Counted from the stretch's first letter, positions 26,510 to 34,809 are shown. The stretch is DNA of 64,000 bases from Mucilaginibacter straminoryzae (GCF_022953055.1 NZ_JALJEJ010000003.1:372001-436000); one strand, 5' to 3'. Notes: a model not told the origin generated them from the letters alone. Translations and numbers: made by a program.

Positions 26510-29065
26510 CTATTTACGTAAAACAGTTACTAATACGGCAGCCAAAGAAGCCAGTGCTGTCGAAAGCCCAACAATTCCGGTTATACCAAGTTTCTCTCTC
26601 GGTGCGTGCTTTGGTACAAATATCTCTCCGCCAGGTTTTACATCAGGATAATCATAAAAGAAAAGAAACTTCCTGGTAGATTTTATTGCCCCATTTGCAT
26701 ATTCGATATAAGCCCCGCGTTTATTGGCATTATAGGTAAACCCACCAGACTCGTTAATGTACTGCTCCATTGTCTTCCCCGGCTTATAGATAATGTTGGT
26801 TGGCTTTAAAACCTCACCTGAAACCCTTATTGTTTGCAACTCTTTCGGCACATTGATAATGTCGCCATCTTCTAATAACAAATCGTAGCGGCTTGAAGGA
26901 TTTTGCAAAATCTTCTTCAATTCTATACCAACCATATCACTACGTACAGAGGCAGAATCCTCCTTCAGGCTTAATGTATCTTTCACCCCTTGCGCCATCT
27001 GCAGCCTTCTTAAATTAATCAGCCTCAATTTTTCGTCTTCGGCTTTTAAGCTATCAGTACGGCTCTTTTTTAATTTATCTTTAGGTGGCCCAGGCCTTTT
27101 AAGCGATGCTCCTTCCGGGAAAGCAAGCGCTGTTAATCCTCCTGCCCTTTTAACCAGGTCGGAAATCCGTTCATTCTTACGTTGTATGGTATAAATACCA
27201 GGATATAATACCTCACCTTGTATACTTACCGTTTTCTGAACTTCGTAACCTTCTGCGCTACGGACAGAAACAATATCATATGGCTGCAAAATAAACGGTT
27301 CACCCACCAATTTCAGATTTTGATCGACGTTGACAGTAAATATCTGGGCTACGGTAGATGTAGCAGATTTAGCGTCACTGTTCTTCACCCTTCTAGATAC
27401 TTCGATCCGGTTGGGTGTAGCTCCTTCTTTAAAACCACCCGCCATCTGGATAACAGATTCCAGCGTCATATTATCAGCATACTTAAAAGTACCAGGAAAA
27501 CGCACCTCACCCTGCACCTGAACCTTATACTCGTCTCGCAGGTCGAATATCGAAGATATGGTCACCTTGTCCTCACGCTGCAAAGGAATATCTGCAGATG
27601 TTCCGTTCATGATGTTTTGCACATCAAAAGTGATCAGCGATAGCGTGTTATCTAAATTGAGTCTGGATATATAGCCACGGTTAAGAAAAGCGTCCTCTTT
27701 TAAGCCTTCTGCTTTTTGAATTAATGCTTTCAGCGTAAGTCCTTTATCCAGTTCGTATTTGCCAGGACGAAAAACAGCACCCTCTATAGTAACCCGGTTT
27801 TCAAAACGATCCAGGATAGCCTCAATGACCACCTTATCGCCGTTTGCAGGATGGTAAGTATTGTAATCTGAACTGCTAACATCAATGATCCTGCGTTCTT
27901 TAGCCGTATTTTGCAAAATCTTTACAGCGGCTGTGTAAGCTTTGTTGGTAAACCCACCGCCGAAATTCAATACTTCCTGCAAATTCTCATTACTTTGAAC
28001 TTCATATAAAGCGGGCCTTTTCACTTCACCTGATAACTCTACCCGGGTTTTGTAAACCGGGATGTTAATCACATCCTGATCTTGCAAGCGAACATTATTC
28101 CGCTGAATACCCTTCAACAGGAAATCATAAACATCTATAGTGGCAATGATTTTATTGTTGCGAACCACCTGTATATTGCGAAAAGAGCCGTTATCATTCG
28201 GACCTCCTGATGCACTTAAAGCATTAAATACCGTTGAAACAGATGATAAGGTATAAGTACCGGGTTTAACCACCTCACCCACCAAACTTACCCTGATACT
28301 GCGGATGTTACCCAAATTTACAGCTACCTGCGTACGGCCACTACGTAACCCCGGATAGGTTTTAGCTAAAGTAGCTTTGATTTTTGAAGTAGCCTGTTCT
28401 ATCGTTAGTCCGCCAACAGAAATTAATCCAGCATACTGCACTTTTATGGTTCCTTCCGGAGATACCTTCAATTGGTAACTTGCTTCATTATCGCCTGTAA
28501 TATCAACCAACAACTGGTCGTCAGGTCCGATCACATAATTCATCGGCGTGGCCAACCTCAGATTAGGCTCAAACGTCATCCTGCTATTCTTAAATAGTTC
28601 AGATCCGAATATTTTAGGCACAAGATTTCCAAAAACGTCACGATTCTGGCGTTGATTGTTCCTGTTACGAAAATTACCTGAAGTGTCGCTTTGCAGAGAA
28701 TCCGGATTGGTGTATCTACGACCATCTAAATTACTGTTCTGATTATCTCTTAAGCCATTCAATCCACTGCCAGAACCTGTTGTATTATCGTTACTTCCAC
28801 TTTGATCAGATTTTCTGATCTTCTGCAATCTCTGGTCAAGTTTTTGAACCTCTTCGGGTTTCAGCCCCTGGGCAGAGGCCATTTGCTCAATTTGCTGATC
28901 TGTGGTATAACCTACGCCTTTTGCACGCTGGATTAACTGACGGATCTGGTCATCAGACAACTCGTCCACACGTACATCGCTTAAATTGGTTTGTGAATAA
29001 GCTGTATAAGAAGCAAATACGATGATGAATAATATCGCAGCGCGTAGAATTTTTTTAAATGCCAT
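26510..29065 (-). CDS. SLBB-domain polysaccharide export outer-membrane protein (Wza-like, long form, second copy)
   Basis: An 851-residue relative of the exporter at 15469. The signal peptide runs to about residue 24 (YTAYSQ), followed by a helical pair (SDDQIRQLIQRAKG). A low-complexity Asn/Ser/Asp/Arg-rich linker occupies about residues 88-140. The poly-export domain has YVIGPDDQL near 174. Five to seven SLBB repeats follow, and a C-terminal hydrophobic helix lies at about 826-848 (ending VTVLRK). A charged insertion between the last repeats (KKSRTDSLKAEDEKL) is absent from the other copy. It heads the minus-strand block (exporter, WecA-like, lipoprotein, two Wzi-like, Wzx, GT2). Unlike the first copy it has no Wzz gene next to it. 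Confidence 0.9.
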   Translation of the reverse strand: MAFKKILRAAILFIIVFASYTAYSQTNLSDVRVDELSDDQIRQLIQRAKGVGYTTDQQIEQMASAQGLKPEEVQKLDQRLQKIRKSDQSGSNDNTTGSGSGLNGLRDNQNSNLDGRRYTNPDSLQSDTSGNFRNRNNQRQNRDVFGNLVPKIFGSELFKNSRMTFEPNLRLATPMNYVIGPDDQLLVDITGDNEASYQLKVSPEGTIKVQYAGLISVGGLTIEQATSKIKATLAKTYPGLRSGRTQVAVNLGNIRSIRVSLVGEVVKPGTYTLSSVSTVFNALSASGGPNDNGSFRNIQVVRNNKIIATIDVYDFLLKGIQRNNVRLQDQDVINIPVYKTRVELSGEVKRPALYEVQSNENLQEVLNFGGGFTNKAYTAAVKILQNTAKERRIIDVSSSDYNTYHPANGDKVVIEAILDRFENRVTIEGAVFRPGKYELDKGLTLKALIQKAEGLKEDAFLNRGYISRLNLDNTLSLITFDVQNIMNGTSADIPLQREDKVTISSIFDLRDEYKVQVQGEVRFPGTFKYADNMTLESVIQMAGGFKEGATPNRIEVSRRVKNSDAKSATSTVAQIFTVNVDQNLKLVGEPFILQPYDIVSVRSAEGYEVQKTVSIQGEVLYPGIYTIQRKNERISDLVKRAGGLTALAFPEGASLKRPGPPKDKLKKSRTDSLKAEDEKLRLINLRRLQMAQGVKDTLSLKEDSASVRSDMVGIELKKILQNPSSRYDLLLEDGDIINVPKELQTIRVSGEVLKPTNIIYKPGKTMEQYINESGGFTYNANKRGAYIEYANGAIKSTRKFLFFYDYPDVKPGGEIFVPKHAPREKLGITGIVGLSTALASLAAVLVTVLRK

Positions 29066-29283
29066 TAATTATAGGTACAAATTATCTCTCAAGTTCTTTC
29101 GATAATACGCCCGATCTCAGATAACCCTATATCATGCAATTATCGCACTGCATTCAATTGAGGTTTTCCTGAAGAATCAGGAGCATTTTTTTACCATCGC
29201 GAATATAGGAATTTTAAATAAGAGCCGACTTTTATCACCAACAAAACCGTTGTATTGAAGGTGTATAAAATCTGCAGCTATCG

Positions 29284-30120
29284 CTAAAGGCTTTCGCGTG
29301 AGATTACTGTCCAGTCGCTGCTGCCGTACCCCTCACTTATCCATTTATCCATAACCGCCACTACCGCAGGAATCACCATCAGGTCGGTTGCCGCTTTTAA
29401 CATCAAGCCGGCATCTTTCCGTGCCATATTCAACTCCCATGACGGTTGCGAATAGTCACCGCTGGTGATACGTTTCACACGCGCAGGAATCATGTTTGCA
29501 GGATTCCAGTTGGCGAAAAGATTGAGTACCTCATCTGGCGAGATATTTTGTGCTTTAGCTAATGAGAGCGCGTCGATCAACCCGCCTGTCAGCGAAATCA
29601 GGAACAGGTTACCTACCAACTTTAATCCTGCGGCCTTACCCTCTGCATCACCAACATTCATTAGTTTTCCGGTCATTTTTGAAAGCTCGGCTTCAACTGT
29701 TGCGATTGCTTGCTGATCACCTGATACCAACATAAAACCGGTACTCTCCAAAGCATTCTGCGGCCCCATAAATACGGGCGCATGCAGGTAAGTGAAACCT
29801 TTTTGCTTCCATGTAGCGGTTCTTTCTACCGCACCTTCTGCCGAAGTAGTAGTATGATCTATAATAACAGCGCCTGACTTTAGTCCGGCTTCTGCTTGCT
29901 GTAGCACTTCGTTTACCGTCTCATCGTCCTTAAGAGTCAAGTGAATGATATCGGCATTACGTACAGCGTCGGCGGGGGTTGCAGCTACAATGGCACCCAA
30001 GGCAGCCAGTGCTTCTGCCTTTGCAGCCGTACGGTTCCATATCTGTACCTGTTCGCCTTTACTTAACAGTGCTTTTACAAAATTAGACCCCAGCAGGCCC
30101 ATACCTAAAAATGCTTTCAT
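29284..30120 (-). CDS. NAD(P)-dependent beta-hydroxyacid dehydrogenase (6PGDH/HIBADH-like)
   Basis: A 278-residue cytoplasmic oxidoreductase. The N-terminal Rossmann motif reads FLGMGLLGSNFVKAL. The substrate-binding segment (DHTTTSAEG) and the catalytic-lysine motif (GKAAGLKLVGNLF) are in the order expected for the 3-hydroxyisobutyrate/6-phosphogluconate dehydrogenase superfamily. The C-terminal half is the all-helical domain (ELNMARKDAGLML). The substrate is unknown. A convincing promoter lies just upstream (30137-30167). It appears unrelated to the polysaccharide locus and is transcribed alone. Confidence 0.87.
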   Translation of the reverse strand: MKAFLGMGLLGSNFVKALLSKGEQVQIWNRTAAKAEALAALGAIVAATPADAVRNADIIHLTLKDDETVNEVLQQAEAGLKSGAVIIDHTTTSAEGAVERTATWKQKGFTYLHAPVFMGPQNALESTGFMLVSGDQQAIATVEAELSKMTGKLMNVGDAEGKAAGLKLVGNLFLISLTGGLIDALSLAKAQNISPDEVLNLFANWNPANMIPARVKRITSGDYSQPSWELNMARKDAGLMLKAATDLMVIPAVVAVMDKWISEGYGSSDWTVISRESL

Positions 30121-30136
30121 TGGTTGATATTTTTGT

Positions 30137-30167
30137 CAAAGGTAAGCCTGTCAGGGATTCCAACAAA
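30137..30167 (-). promoter_or_regulatory. Bacteroidota promoter (-33 TTTG, -7 TACCTTTG) for the dehydrogenase gene
   Basis: On the minus strand TTTG (30167-30164) is followed after 19 bases by TACCTTTG (30144-30137). Both boxes and the spacing fit the Bacteroidota housekeeping consensus. The ATG at 30120 lies 16 bases after the -7 box, so the leader should be very short. Confidence 0.65.
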
Positions 30168-30399
30168 TGTTTTAGAGATTTGTATTTTATTGTAAAATAC
30201 TTGAAGTTCCGCGATCAACTTAAAATGTAGCCACACATATTCAATAAATTACAGAAGTCACTCGTAATTACCTAACTAGTACGCAGATTAAAAGCTCTGT
30301 ATAAATAGTTTTTTCTACTTTATACTTAAAATTAATAGAGTGAAAATCACAGATACTTCAGATTAAAATGCTAAATTACCAAAAACTTAAACTTTAAAG

Positions 30400-30615
30400 A
30401 TGATGAAAATATCGCGTTTACTTGCTTATTGGCGACCGATTTTATTCCTTACAATCATTTCAGGAATCTTGCTCAAGATAACAGCTCCACTTCATATTTT
30501 ATACCTATACCAAGGGCTGTTAGTTACATTTCAGGTATTTCTTGCACTAACTCTGATTTTACTATTTCTTAAGGCGGTTGACTCTATAATCAAACTATTT
30601 TCAACCAAGCCGTAA
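30400..30615 (+). CDS. Small two-helix membrane protein, unknown function
   Basis: 71 residues. It starts MMKISRLLAYWRP with two ATG codons in a row. Two hydrophobic helices occupy about residues 13-30 and 36-60. The tail IIKLFSTKP is basic, so the N- and C-termini are probably cytoplasmic. I do not recognise a family. The stretch from 30121 to about 31640 is clearly richer in A+T than the surroundings. The stop is a double TAA at 30613-30618, immediately before the signal-peptide-like reading frame of the next gene, so the two may have been an operon. Confidence 0.5.
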   Translation: MMKISRLLAYWRPILFLTIISGILLKITAPLHILYLYQGLLVTFQVFLALTLILLFLKAVDSIIKLFSTKP

Positions 30616-30745
30616 TAAGGCTGTAAAATTAAAACTGCTCCTCATTCTTGGTGTAACAATTGGATTTTATTCCTGTAAAAAAGAAAATAAATCATCGACG
30701 TTAGATGATCAAGCAAAACAGATAGCTGCAAAATATGGGCTTAAG
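30614..30745 (+). other. Open lipoprotein signal-peptide frame with no normal start codon
   Basis: In the frame of the next gene the sequence is open from 30590. From 30614 it reads NKAVKLKLLLILGVTIG, then FYSCKKENKSS, with Cys at 30674. This is a textbook lipoprotein signal peptide, but no ATG, GTG or TTG precedes it in that frame. The codon where a Met would be expected is AAT (30614-30616). Either a rare start codon is used, or the start has been lost by mutation or a sequence error. Confidence 0.6.
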
Positions 30746-31306
30746 ATGATCATTAATCACGATGCACAATCAGCAAGTCGTACTTTTTCAACACTTGCAG
30801 ATTTTGAAAAATTTCTACAAAGCAGAACAAAAGAAAATCTAGAAGATTCTATCGTTTTTAGAAGCCCAAAATCTATTCACTCCAATTCTACAAAAAAAGC
30901 AAACGAAGTTATTGAAGATAATTCAACCTCAGATGAATTTGCAACGCATTGGAACGACCCTCAACACACATATACGTATAAATTTGAACAATTTAAAGAA
31001 CGAGGCTATGCAAGTTTAGTACTATGTGATATATCGTTTACTGATTTTTATAATCTAGATTTTTTTACGCTTACCGTCGACGGATCAATGGCCGGAAGCT
31101 ATTCCTATAATACAAGTAGTATAATTGGCGCTAAGGGGACAGCTAGAACTTTAAATGCTACCGTTAATGGTTTTTATCAGGAGGTAGTATCTGTTGGTGG
31201 TGCCTATTCTTTTTATACTAATTATCTCTCCAAATTTACTCTTACAATGGACCGTACTGTATTTTATGACATGAAAGCTAAATTAACGTTTACCAAAATT
31301 AACTAA
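30746..31306 (+). CDS. Unknown secreted (probable lipoprotein) protein; start uncertain
   Basis: 186 residues from the first in-frame ATG, but the real protein probably begins upstream within the signal-peptide-like frame at 30614. The visible chain has a charged, serine-rich N-terminal third. The C-terminal two thirds alternate hydrophobic and polar residues (YTYKFEQF, FFTLTVDGSMAGSY, KAKLTFTKIN) as in a beta-rich domain. I recognise no family. A small membrane-protein gene lies immediately upstream, and a good terminator follows. Base composition is lower in G+C than in the neighbours, which hints at acquisition by transfer. If the missing start is real, this is a pseudogene. Confidence 0.55.
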   Translation: MIINHDAQSASRTFSTLADFEKFLQSRTKENLEDSIVFRSPKSIHSNSTKKANEVIEDNSTSDEFATHWNDPQHTYTYKFEQFKERGYASLVLCDISFTDFYNLDFFTLTVDGSMAGSYSYNTSSIIGAKGTARTLNATVNGFYQEVVSVGGAYSFYTNYLSKFTLTMDRTVFYDMKAKLTFTKIN

Positions 31307-31316
31307 TATGATCATT

Positions 31317-31352
31317 AAAGCTCGAACGTCTTTTTGATATCCGAGCTTTTTA
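31317..31352 (+). terminator. Intrinsic terminator after the lipoprotein-like gene
   Basis: The 8-bp arms AAAGCTCG (31317-31324) and CGAGCTTT (31342-31349) have a 17-base loop and end in a T run. It lies 11 bases after the stop at 31306. Confidence 0.7.
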
Positions 31353-31665
31353 TTCAATTTTTTTGATATTTTCCTAATTTAAGTTTTAATAGTGATCAAT
31401 ATTTCGAAAAATCAGTTCAGCTATTCGAATAATTTCTCATGATCAATTAGTTACAGAAAGATCTTCGGTCTAATGATAGTAGTCGCGGAGATGATGAAAA
31501 TAACAAAGCGTTTAAAAACGGATTAAATTAATAACGAATAGTTTGAATTAAAAGCGAAGCGTTGATAAGCAAATAGCGATTTCGGAAATTGTCAAAACGT
31601 TCTATCTCCGATAGGATTGCAGTTCAGTACTTGCATTTACCTGTTTGAATTACGTAACTTTGCTT
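31353..31665. other. A+T-rich intergenic stretch before the AraC gene
   Basis: About 310 bases with no credible gene. Apart from the -7 box close to the AraC start, I see no repeat, hairpin or RNA-like element. Confidence 0.4.
31655..31662 (+). promoter_or_regulatory. Putative -7 box TAACTTTG directly before the AraC gene
   Basis: TAACTTTG fits TAnnTTTG, and a TTG at 31631-31633 lies 21 bases upstream as a possible -33 box. The ATG at 31666 is only 4 bases downstream of the box, so transcription would start at or next to the start codon. Confidence 0.45.
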
Positions 31666-32568
31666 ATGGCTGAAGCAGAAACACTCGAAGAATTTTATAA
31701 GCACAAGTTAAACTGGCTACCCGATAACCTACAGAAAGATCTGGGTCATTTTAACGTATTCAGAACAGAAGATTGTGTAGGCCCAAATTCTACGCCACCT
31801 AAATACAGCCGCCGTACATTTTATAAGGTTGGTTTAGGTTATGGCCACTACCGCTACCACTATGCGAATAAAAGTGTTGAGGTATCCGGGCCGACACTAA
31901 CCTTTTTTAACCCGAACGTTCCATATACCTATGATTGGATAGGCGGCGAGCAACGCGGCTTCTTTTGCATTTTCACTGAAGAATTCTTTACCGAAAGGCT
32001 AAGAAACGGATTACAGGATCTGCCGATGTTCAGGCCGGGCGGCGTACCATCTTATCCGCTTAACACGGATCAGGAAAATGTAGTAATCAGCTTATATGAG
32101 AAGATGATCGCAGAAATACGGTCTGATTATATCTACAAATACGACCTGATCCGCAGTTACCTGACAGAGCTAACGCATTTTGCTTTAAAAACCCAGCCGT
32201 CTGAAACGCTTTACCAGCATCCGGATGCAAATTCAAGAATTACCGCTGTCTTCACCGAACTGCTGGAGCGGCAGTTCCCTATCGAGGCACCTTCACAAAG
32301 GTTCACCCTGCGCTCCGCGAATGACTTTGCACAACAGCTGTCCGTCCATGTTAATCACTTAAACCGGGCGGTAAGATTAACCACCGGAAAAACTACGACC
32401 GAACGTATTTCTGAACGCCTGTTAACCGAAGCTAAGCTATTACTACGGCATACAGATTGGAATATTTCGGAAATTGCTTACTCTCTGGGATTTGAAGAGC
32501 CTACCCATTTCAATAATTTTTTTAAAAAGAAAACCACCCTTACACCCGGTTCATTCCGAAATGTTTGA
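31666..32568 (+). CDS. AraC-family transcriptional regulator
   Basis: A 300-residue regulator. The N-terminal part (about 1-170) resembles a cupin-like sensing domain. The C-terminal domain (about 205-300) has two helix-turn-helix units: FAQQLSVHVNHLNRAVRLTT and, further on, NISEIAYSLGFEEPTHFNNF, ending with the usual FKKKTTLTPGSFR. I use the ATG at 31666. An in-frame TTG at 31645 is less likely, because a -7 promoter box lies between them. The two SDR genes start 84 bases after its stop on the same strand and are the probable targets. This AraC-SDR arrangement is common in Bacteroidota, and the inducer is unknown. Confidence 0.88.
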   Translation: MAEAETLEEFYKHKLNWLPDNLQKDLGHFNVFRTEDCVGPNSTPPKYSRRTFYKVGLGYGHYRYHYANKSVEVSGPTLTFFNPNVPYTYDWIGGEQRGFFCIFTEEFFTERLRNGLQDLPMFRPGGVPSYPLNTDQENVVISLYEKMIAEIRSDYIYKYDLIRSYLTELTHFALKTQPSETLYQHPDANSRITAVFTELLERQFPIEAPSQRFTLRSANDFAQQLSVHVNHLNRAVRLTTGKTTTERISERLLTEAKLLLRHTDWNISEIAYSLGFEEPTHFNNFFKKKTTLTPGSFRNV

Positions 32569-32620
32569 ATTTTGTAATTATCTGTTTGTTTAGCGTAAAC
32601 GGTCGCCTGCTCTGCCGGCC

Positions 32621-32628
32621 TAATTTTG
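32621..32628 (+). promoter_or_regulatory. Putative -7 box TAATTTTG before the SDR pair
   Basis: TAATTTTG fits TAnnTTTG and lies 24 bases before the ATG at 32653. No good -33 box is seen at the expected distance, consistent with a promoter that needs an activator such as the adjacent AraC protein. Confidence 0.5.
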
Positions 32629-32652
32629 TGTTATCAAAAACAACGCAGATTT

Positions 32653-33492
32653 ATGACAGAGCAAAGAACATGGTTTATTACAGGAGCCTCAAAAGGGCTT
32701 GGGCTTAGCCTGGTGAAGCAACTCTTGCAAGCAGGTGCACGGGTAGCAGCAACTTCGCGAAACCTTAACGAGCTGATCAGCGCGGTTGATGTTCAAACGA
32801 CCAACTTCCTACCACTGGAAGTTGACCTGACCACTGAAGACAGCATTTGCAAAGCCCTTCACACCACCTACCAGACTTTTGAAGGTATTGATGTAGTAGT
32901 TAATAATGCCGGTTACGGTATCGGCGGCGCAATAGAGGAACTGACCGACGAAGAAAGCCGCCGCAACTTCGACGTGAATGTATTCGGTACGCTTAACGTT
33001 ATCCGTAACGTGATGCCCTACCTTAGGGCACAACAATCCGGGCATATTATTAATATATCATCTATCGCAGGGATTGCACCTGGCACAGGTTGGGCAGTTT
33101 ATTCAGCCGCCAAGTTCTCGGTGATAGGCCTTTCCGAAGTATTAGCGCAGGATGTACAGGAGTTCGGCATAAAAGTAACGGTTGTCGCACCAGGGGCTTT
33201 CCGCACCAGCTTCCTAAACTCGGGTTCGTTAGCAATGACTAAAAACCCTATCCCCGACTATACCCGCGTAAGGGATACACACACGCGCTATTTGCAAATG
33301 GATGGTATGCAAGCCGGCGACCCGGAGAAAGCAGCCGCAGCGATGATAGAAATCGCCAAAGAAGAAAATCCGCCGCTTTACCTGCTGCTGGGCAGCGACG
33401 CATATGATCGTGCGATGCAAAAACTGGATTTTCTGGAAAAAGAATTCTTGCTGAATGAAGAGCTGAGCAAGGCTATGGCTTACCAGGGATAA
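32653..33492 (+). CDS. Short-chain dehydrogenase/reductase (first of tandem pair)
   Basis: A 279-residue classical SDR. The cofactor motif is TGASKGLGLSL, NNAGYG follows, and the catalytic Ser-Tyr-Lys set contains YSAAK (Tyr150, Lys154). The ATG at 32653 (MTEQRTWF) is used, and an in-frame TTG at 32626 falls inside the promoter box. The C-terminal segment (ENPPLYLLLGSDAYDRA) is shared with the next gene, so the two are recent or maintained duplicates. Substrate unknown. Likely controlled by the AraC regulator upstream. Confidence 0.88.
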   Translation: MTEQRTWFITGASKGLGLSLVKQLLQAGARVAATSRNLNELISAVDVQTTNFLPLEVDLTTEDSICKALHTTYQTFEGIDVVVNNAGYGIGGAIEELTDEESRRNFDVNVFGTLNVIRNVMPYLRAQQSGHIINISSIAGIAPGTGWAVYSAAKFSVIGLSEVLAQDVQEFGIKVTVVAPGAFRTSFLNSGSLAMTKNPIPDYTRVRDTHTRYLQMDGMQAGDPEKAAAAMIEIAKEENPPLYLLLGSDAYDRAMQKLDFLEKEFLLNEELSKAMAYQG

Positions 33493-33522
33493 TTAATATT
33501 TCACCTATCAAAAATATATAAA

Positions 33523-34377
33523 ATGGAAAATCAAAAAGTATGGTTCATTACAGGGGCCTCAAAAGGATTCGGTTTAGAACTTGTAAAACAACTGTTAAAC
33601 GCAGGAAATAAAGTGGCCGCTACCTCGCGCACCGTTGAAGAACTTGTGAAAGCAGCAGGCGGAGAACAACCTGGCTTTCTGCCGCTTGCAATGGACCTCA
33701 TCAACGAAAACAGCGTGAAAGAGGCTATAGAAAAAACAATTGCCGAGTTTGGGCAGATTGATGTAATAGTAAATAACGCCGGTTATGGTTTATTGGGCGG
33801 TGTTGAAGAATTAACAGATGAAGAAGTTCGCAAAAACTTTGATATAAATGTTTTTGGTTCTTTAAACGTCATCCGCCAAGCACTGCCCCACATGCGTACA
33901 AAACGCAGCGGGCACGTTTTTAACATATCGTCTATTGGTGGCTTTGTTGGTTCTTATCCCGGTGCTGGTATTTATTGCTCTACCAAGTTTGCAGTGAACG
34001 GCTTTTCCGAAGCACTTTACGAAGAGCTGAAACCTTTTGGTATTCATGTGACTATCGTACAGCCTGGCTATTTCCGCACCAACTTCCTTTCTAAAGGTTC
34101 AATGGCAACACCAGGAAATCCAATTGCTGAATATGACAACGTTCGCCAGTCGGTGGATATGCATCAAAATCAAATTGACCAGCAGCAACCCGGCGACCCG
34201 GTAAAGGGTGTAGCCGCCATCATTAAGGTTGCCTCAGCAGAAAACCCGCCGCTGAACCTGTTCTTAGGTGCAGATGCTTACCAGGTTGCGCAGGATAAAA
34301 TAGCTTATGTGCAAAAAGATCTTGACAACTGGAAAGCGGTAACAGTTTCTACCGGTTTTGAAGAAGCGGCTGTTTAA
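33523..34377 (+). CDS. Short-chain dehydrogenase/reductase (second of tandem pair)
   Basis: A 284-residue classical SDR closely similar to its neighbour: TGASKGFGLELV, NNAGYGLLGGVEELTDEE, and catalytic YCSTK (Tyr151, Lys155). It starts 30 bases after the first SDR. The glycine-motif residue after KG (Phe instead of Leu) and the C-terminal 15 residues differ. A strong hairpin terminator follows at once, ending the AraC-associated operon. Confidence 0.88.
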   Translation: MENQKVWFITGASKGFGLELVKQLLNAGNKVAATSRTVEELVKAAGGEQPGFLPLAMDLINENSVKEAIEKTIAEFGQIDVIVNNAGYGLLGGVEELTDEEVRKNFDINVFGSLNVIRQALPHMRTKRSGHVFNISSIGGFVGSYPGAGIYCSTKFAVNGFSEALYEELKPFGIHVTIVQPGYFRTNFLSKGSMATPGNPIAEYDNVRQSVDMHQNQIDQQQPGDPVKGVAAIIKVASAENPPLNLFLGADAYQVAQDKIAYVQKDLDNWKAVTVSTGFEEAAV

Positions 34378-34403
34378 TTAACTTACCTTATTTGCTCTAT
34401 CTG

Positions 34404-34435
34404 AAAGCCACTAATAAAACGGTGGCTTTTGTTTT
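34404..34435. terminator. Bidirectional hairpin terminator between the SDR pair and the small unknown gene
   Basis: The arms AAAGCCAC (34404-34411) and GTGGCTTT (34422-34429) flank a 10-base loop, followed on the plus strand by TGTTTT. The genes on either side converge here (stops at 34377 and 34434), so it can serve both. Confidence 0.75.
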
Positions 34436-34727
34436 ATCCCTTCTGACGATAATCCCGGCGCCAGGCTAAAGACTTCCGGTTATCTTCCCACAATAAATGG
34501 GGTTGTGCCAGCCACTGTTCCATCCGGTAAACCATCTTCGATAATTGAGCTTCACTTACCTGCGTCACGGCCGGTTTAGCCCTTTCTAAGTGCTTATACC
34601 AGACATCCTGAAACAACCAATCGAGCACAATCCTGTTAAAGCAGTGATTATAACGCACTGGCTTTACAAAAGTACCCGGTAATATCTCGTTCAGTAAAGT
34701 CTTGTACCTATCCAGCGCCTCGCCCAT
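34434..34727 (-). CDS. Small unknown protein (97 aa)
   Basis: 97 residues rich in Trp, Arg, Leu and His (VLDWLFQDVWYKHL, MVYRMEQWLAQPHLLW, SLAWRRDYRQKG). There is no signal peptide or TM helix, and it is predicted soluble and mostly helical. I do not recognise a family. The coding look (codon use and a Met with a properly placed stop) and the convergent terminator support it as a gene. It is divergent from the GH3 gene, with an 82-base gap that carries a 21-base palindrome. Confidence 0.6.
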   Translation of the reverse strand: MGEALDRYKTLLNEILPGTFVKPVRYNHCFNRIVLDWLFQDVWYKHLERAKPAVTQVSEAQLSKMVYRMEQWLAQPHLLWEDNRKSLAWRRDYRQKG

Positions 34728-34767
34728 TATTCATTGTGTAAAAATAACACTACTAATACCTTCCAAT

Positions 34768-34788
34768 CGCAAATTAGTTTAATTTGCG
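34768..34788. promoter_or_regulatory. Perfect inverted repeat, candidate operator before the GH3 gene
   Basis: The arms CGCAAATTA and TAATTTGCG are perfect 9-base complements with a 3-base centre (GTT). It lies 22 bases before the GH3 ATG and 41 bases before the divergent small gene. The length and symmetry fit a dimeric repressor site. It may instead overlap the promoter itself. Confidence 0.45.
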
Positions 34789-34809
34789 GCTTCACCACTA
34801 AAACTAATT

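Noticed and set aside
27218..27643. 141-codon frame antisense to the second SLBB exporter
   Set aside because: No recognisable protein features, and it lies entirely within a well-supported gene.
29066..29283. Promoter for the minus-strand export block
   Set aside because: I found no TAnnTTTG box in the proper orientation here, so I cannot place the promoter, although one must exist.
31645..31665. TTG start for the AraC protein
   Set aside because: The -7 promoter box lies inside this stretch, so it would not be transcribed as coding sequence.
32626..32652. TTG start for the first SDR protein
   Set aside because: It overlaps the TAATTTTG promoter box, and the ATG at 32653 gives the normal SDR N-terminus.
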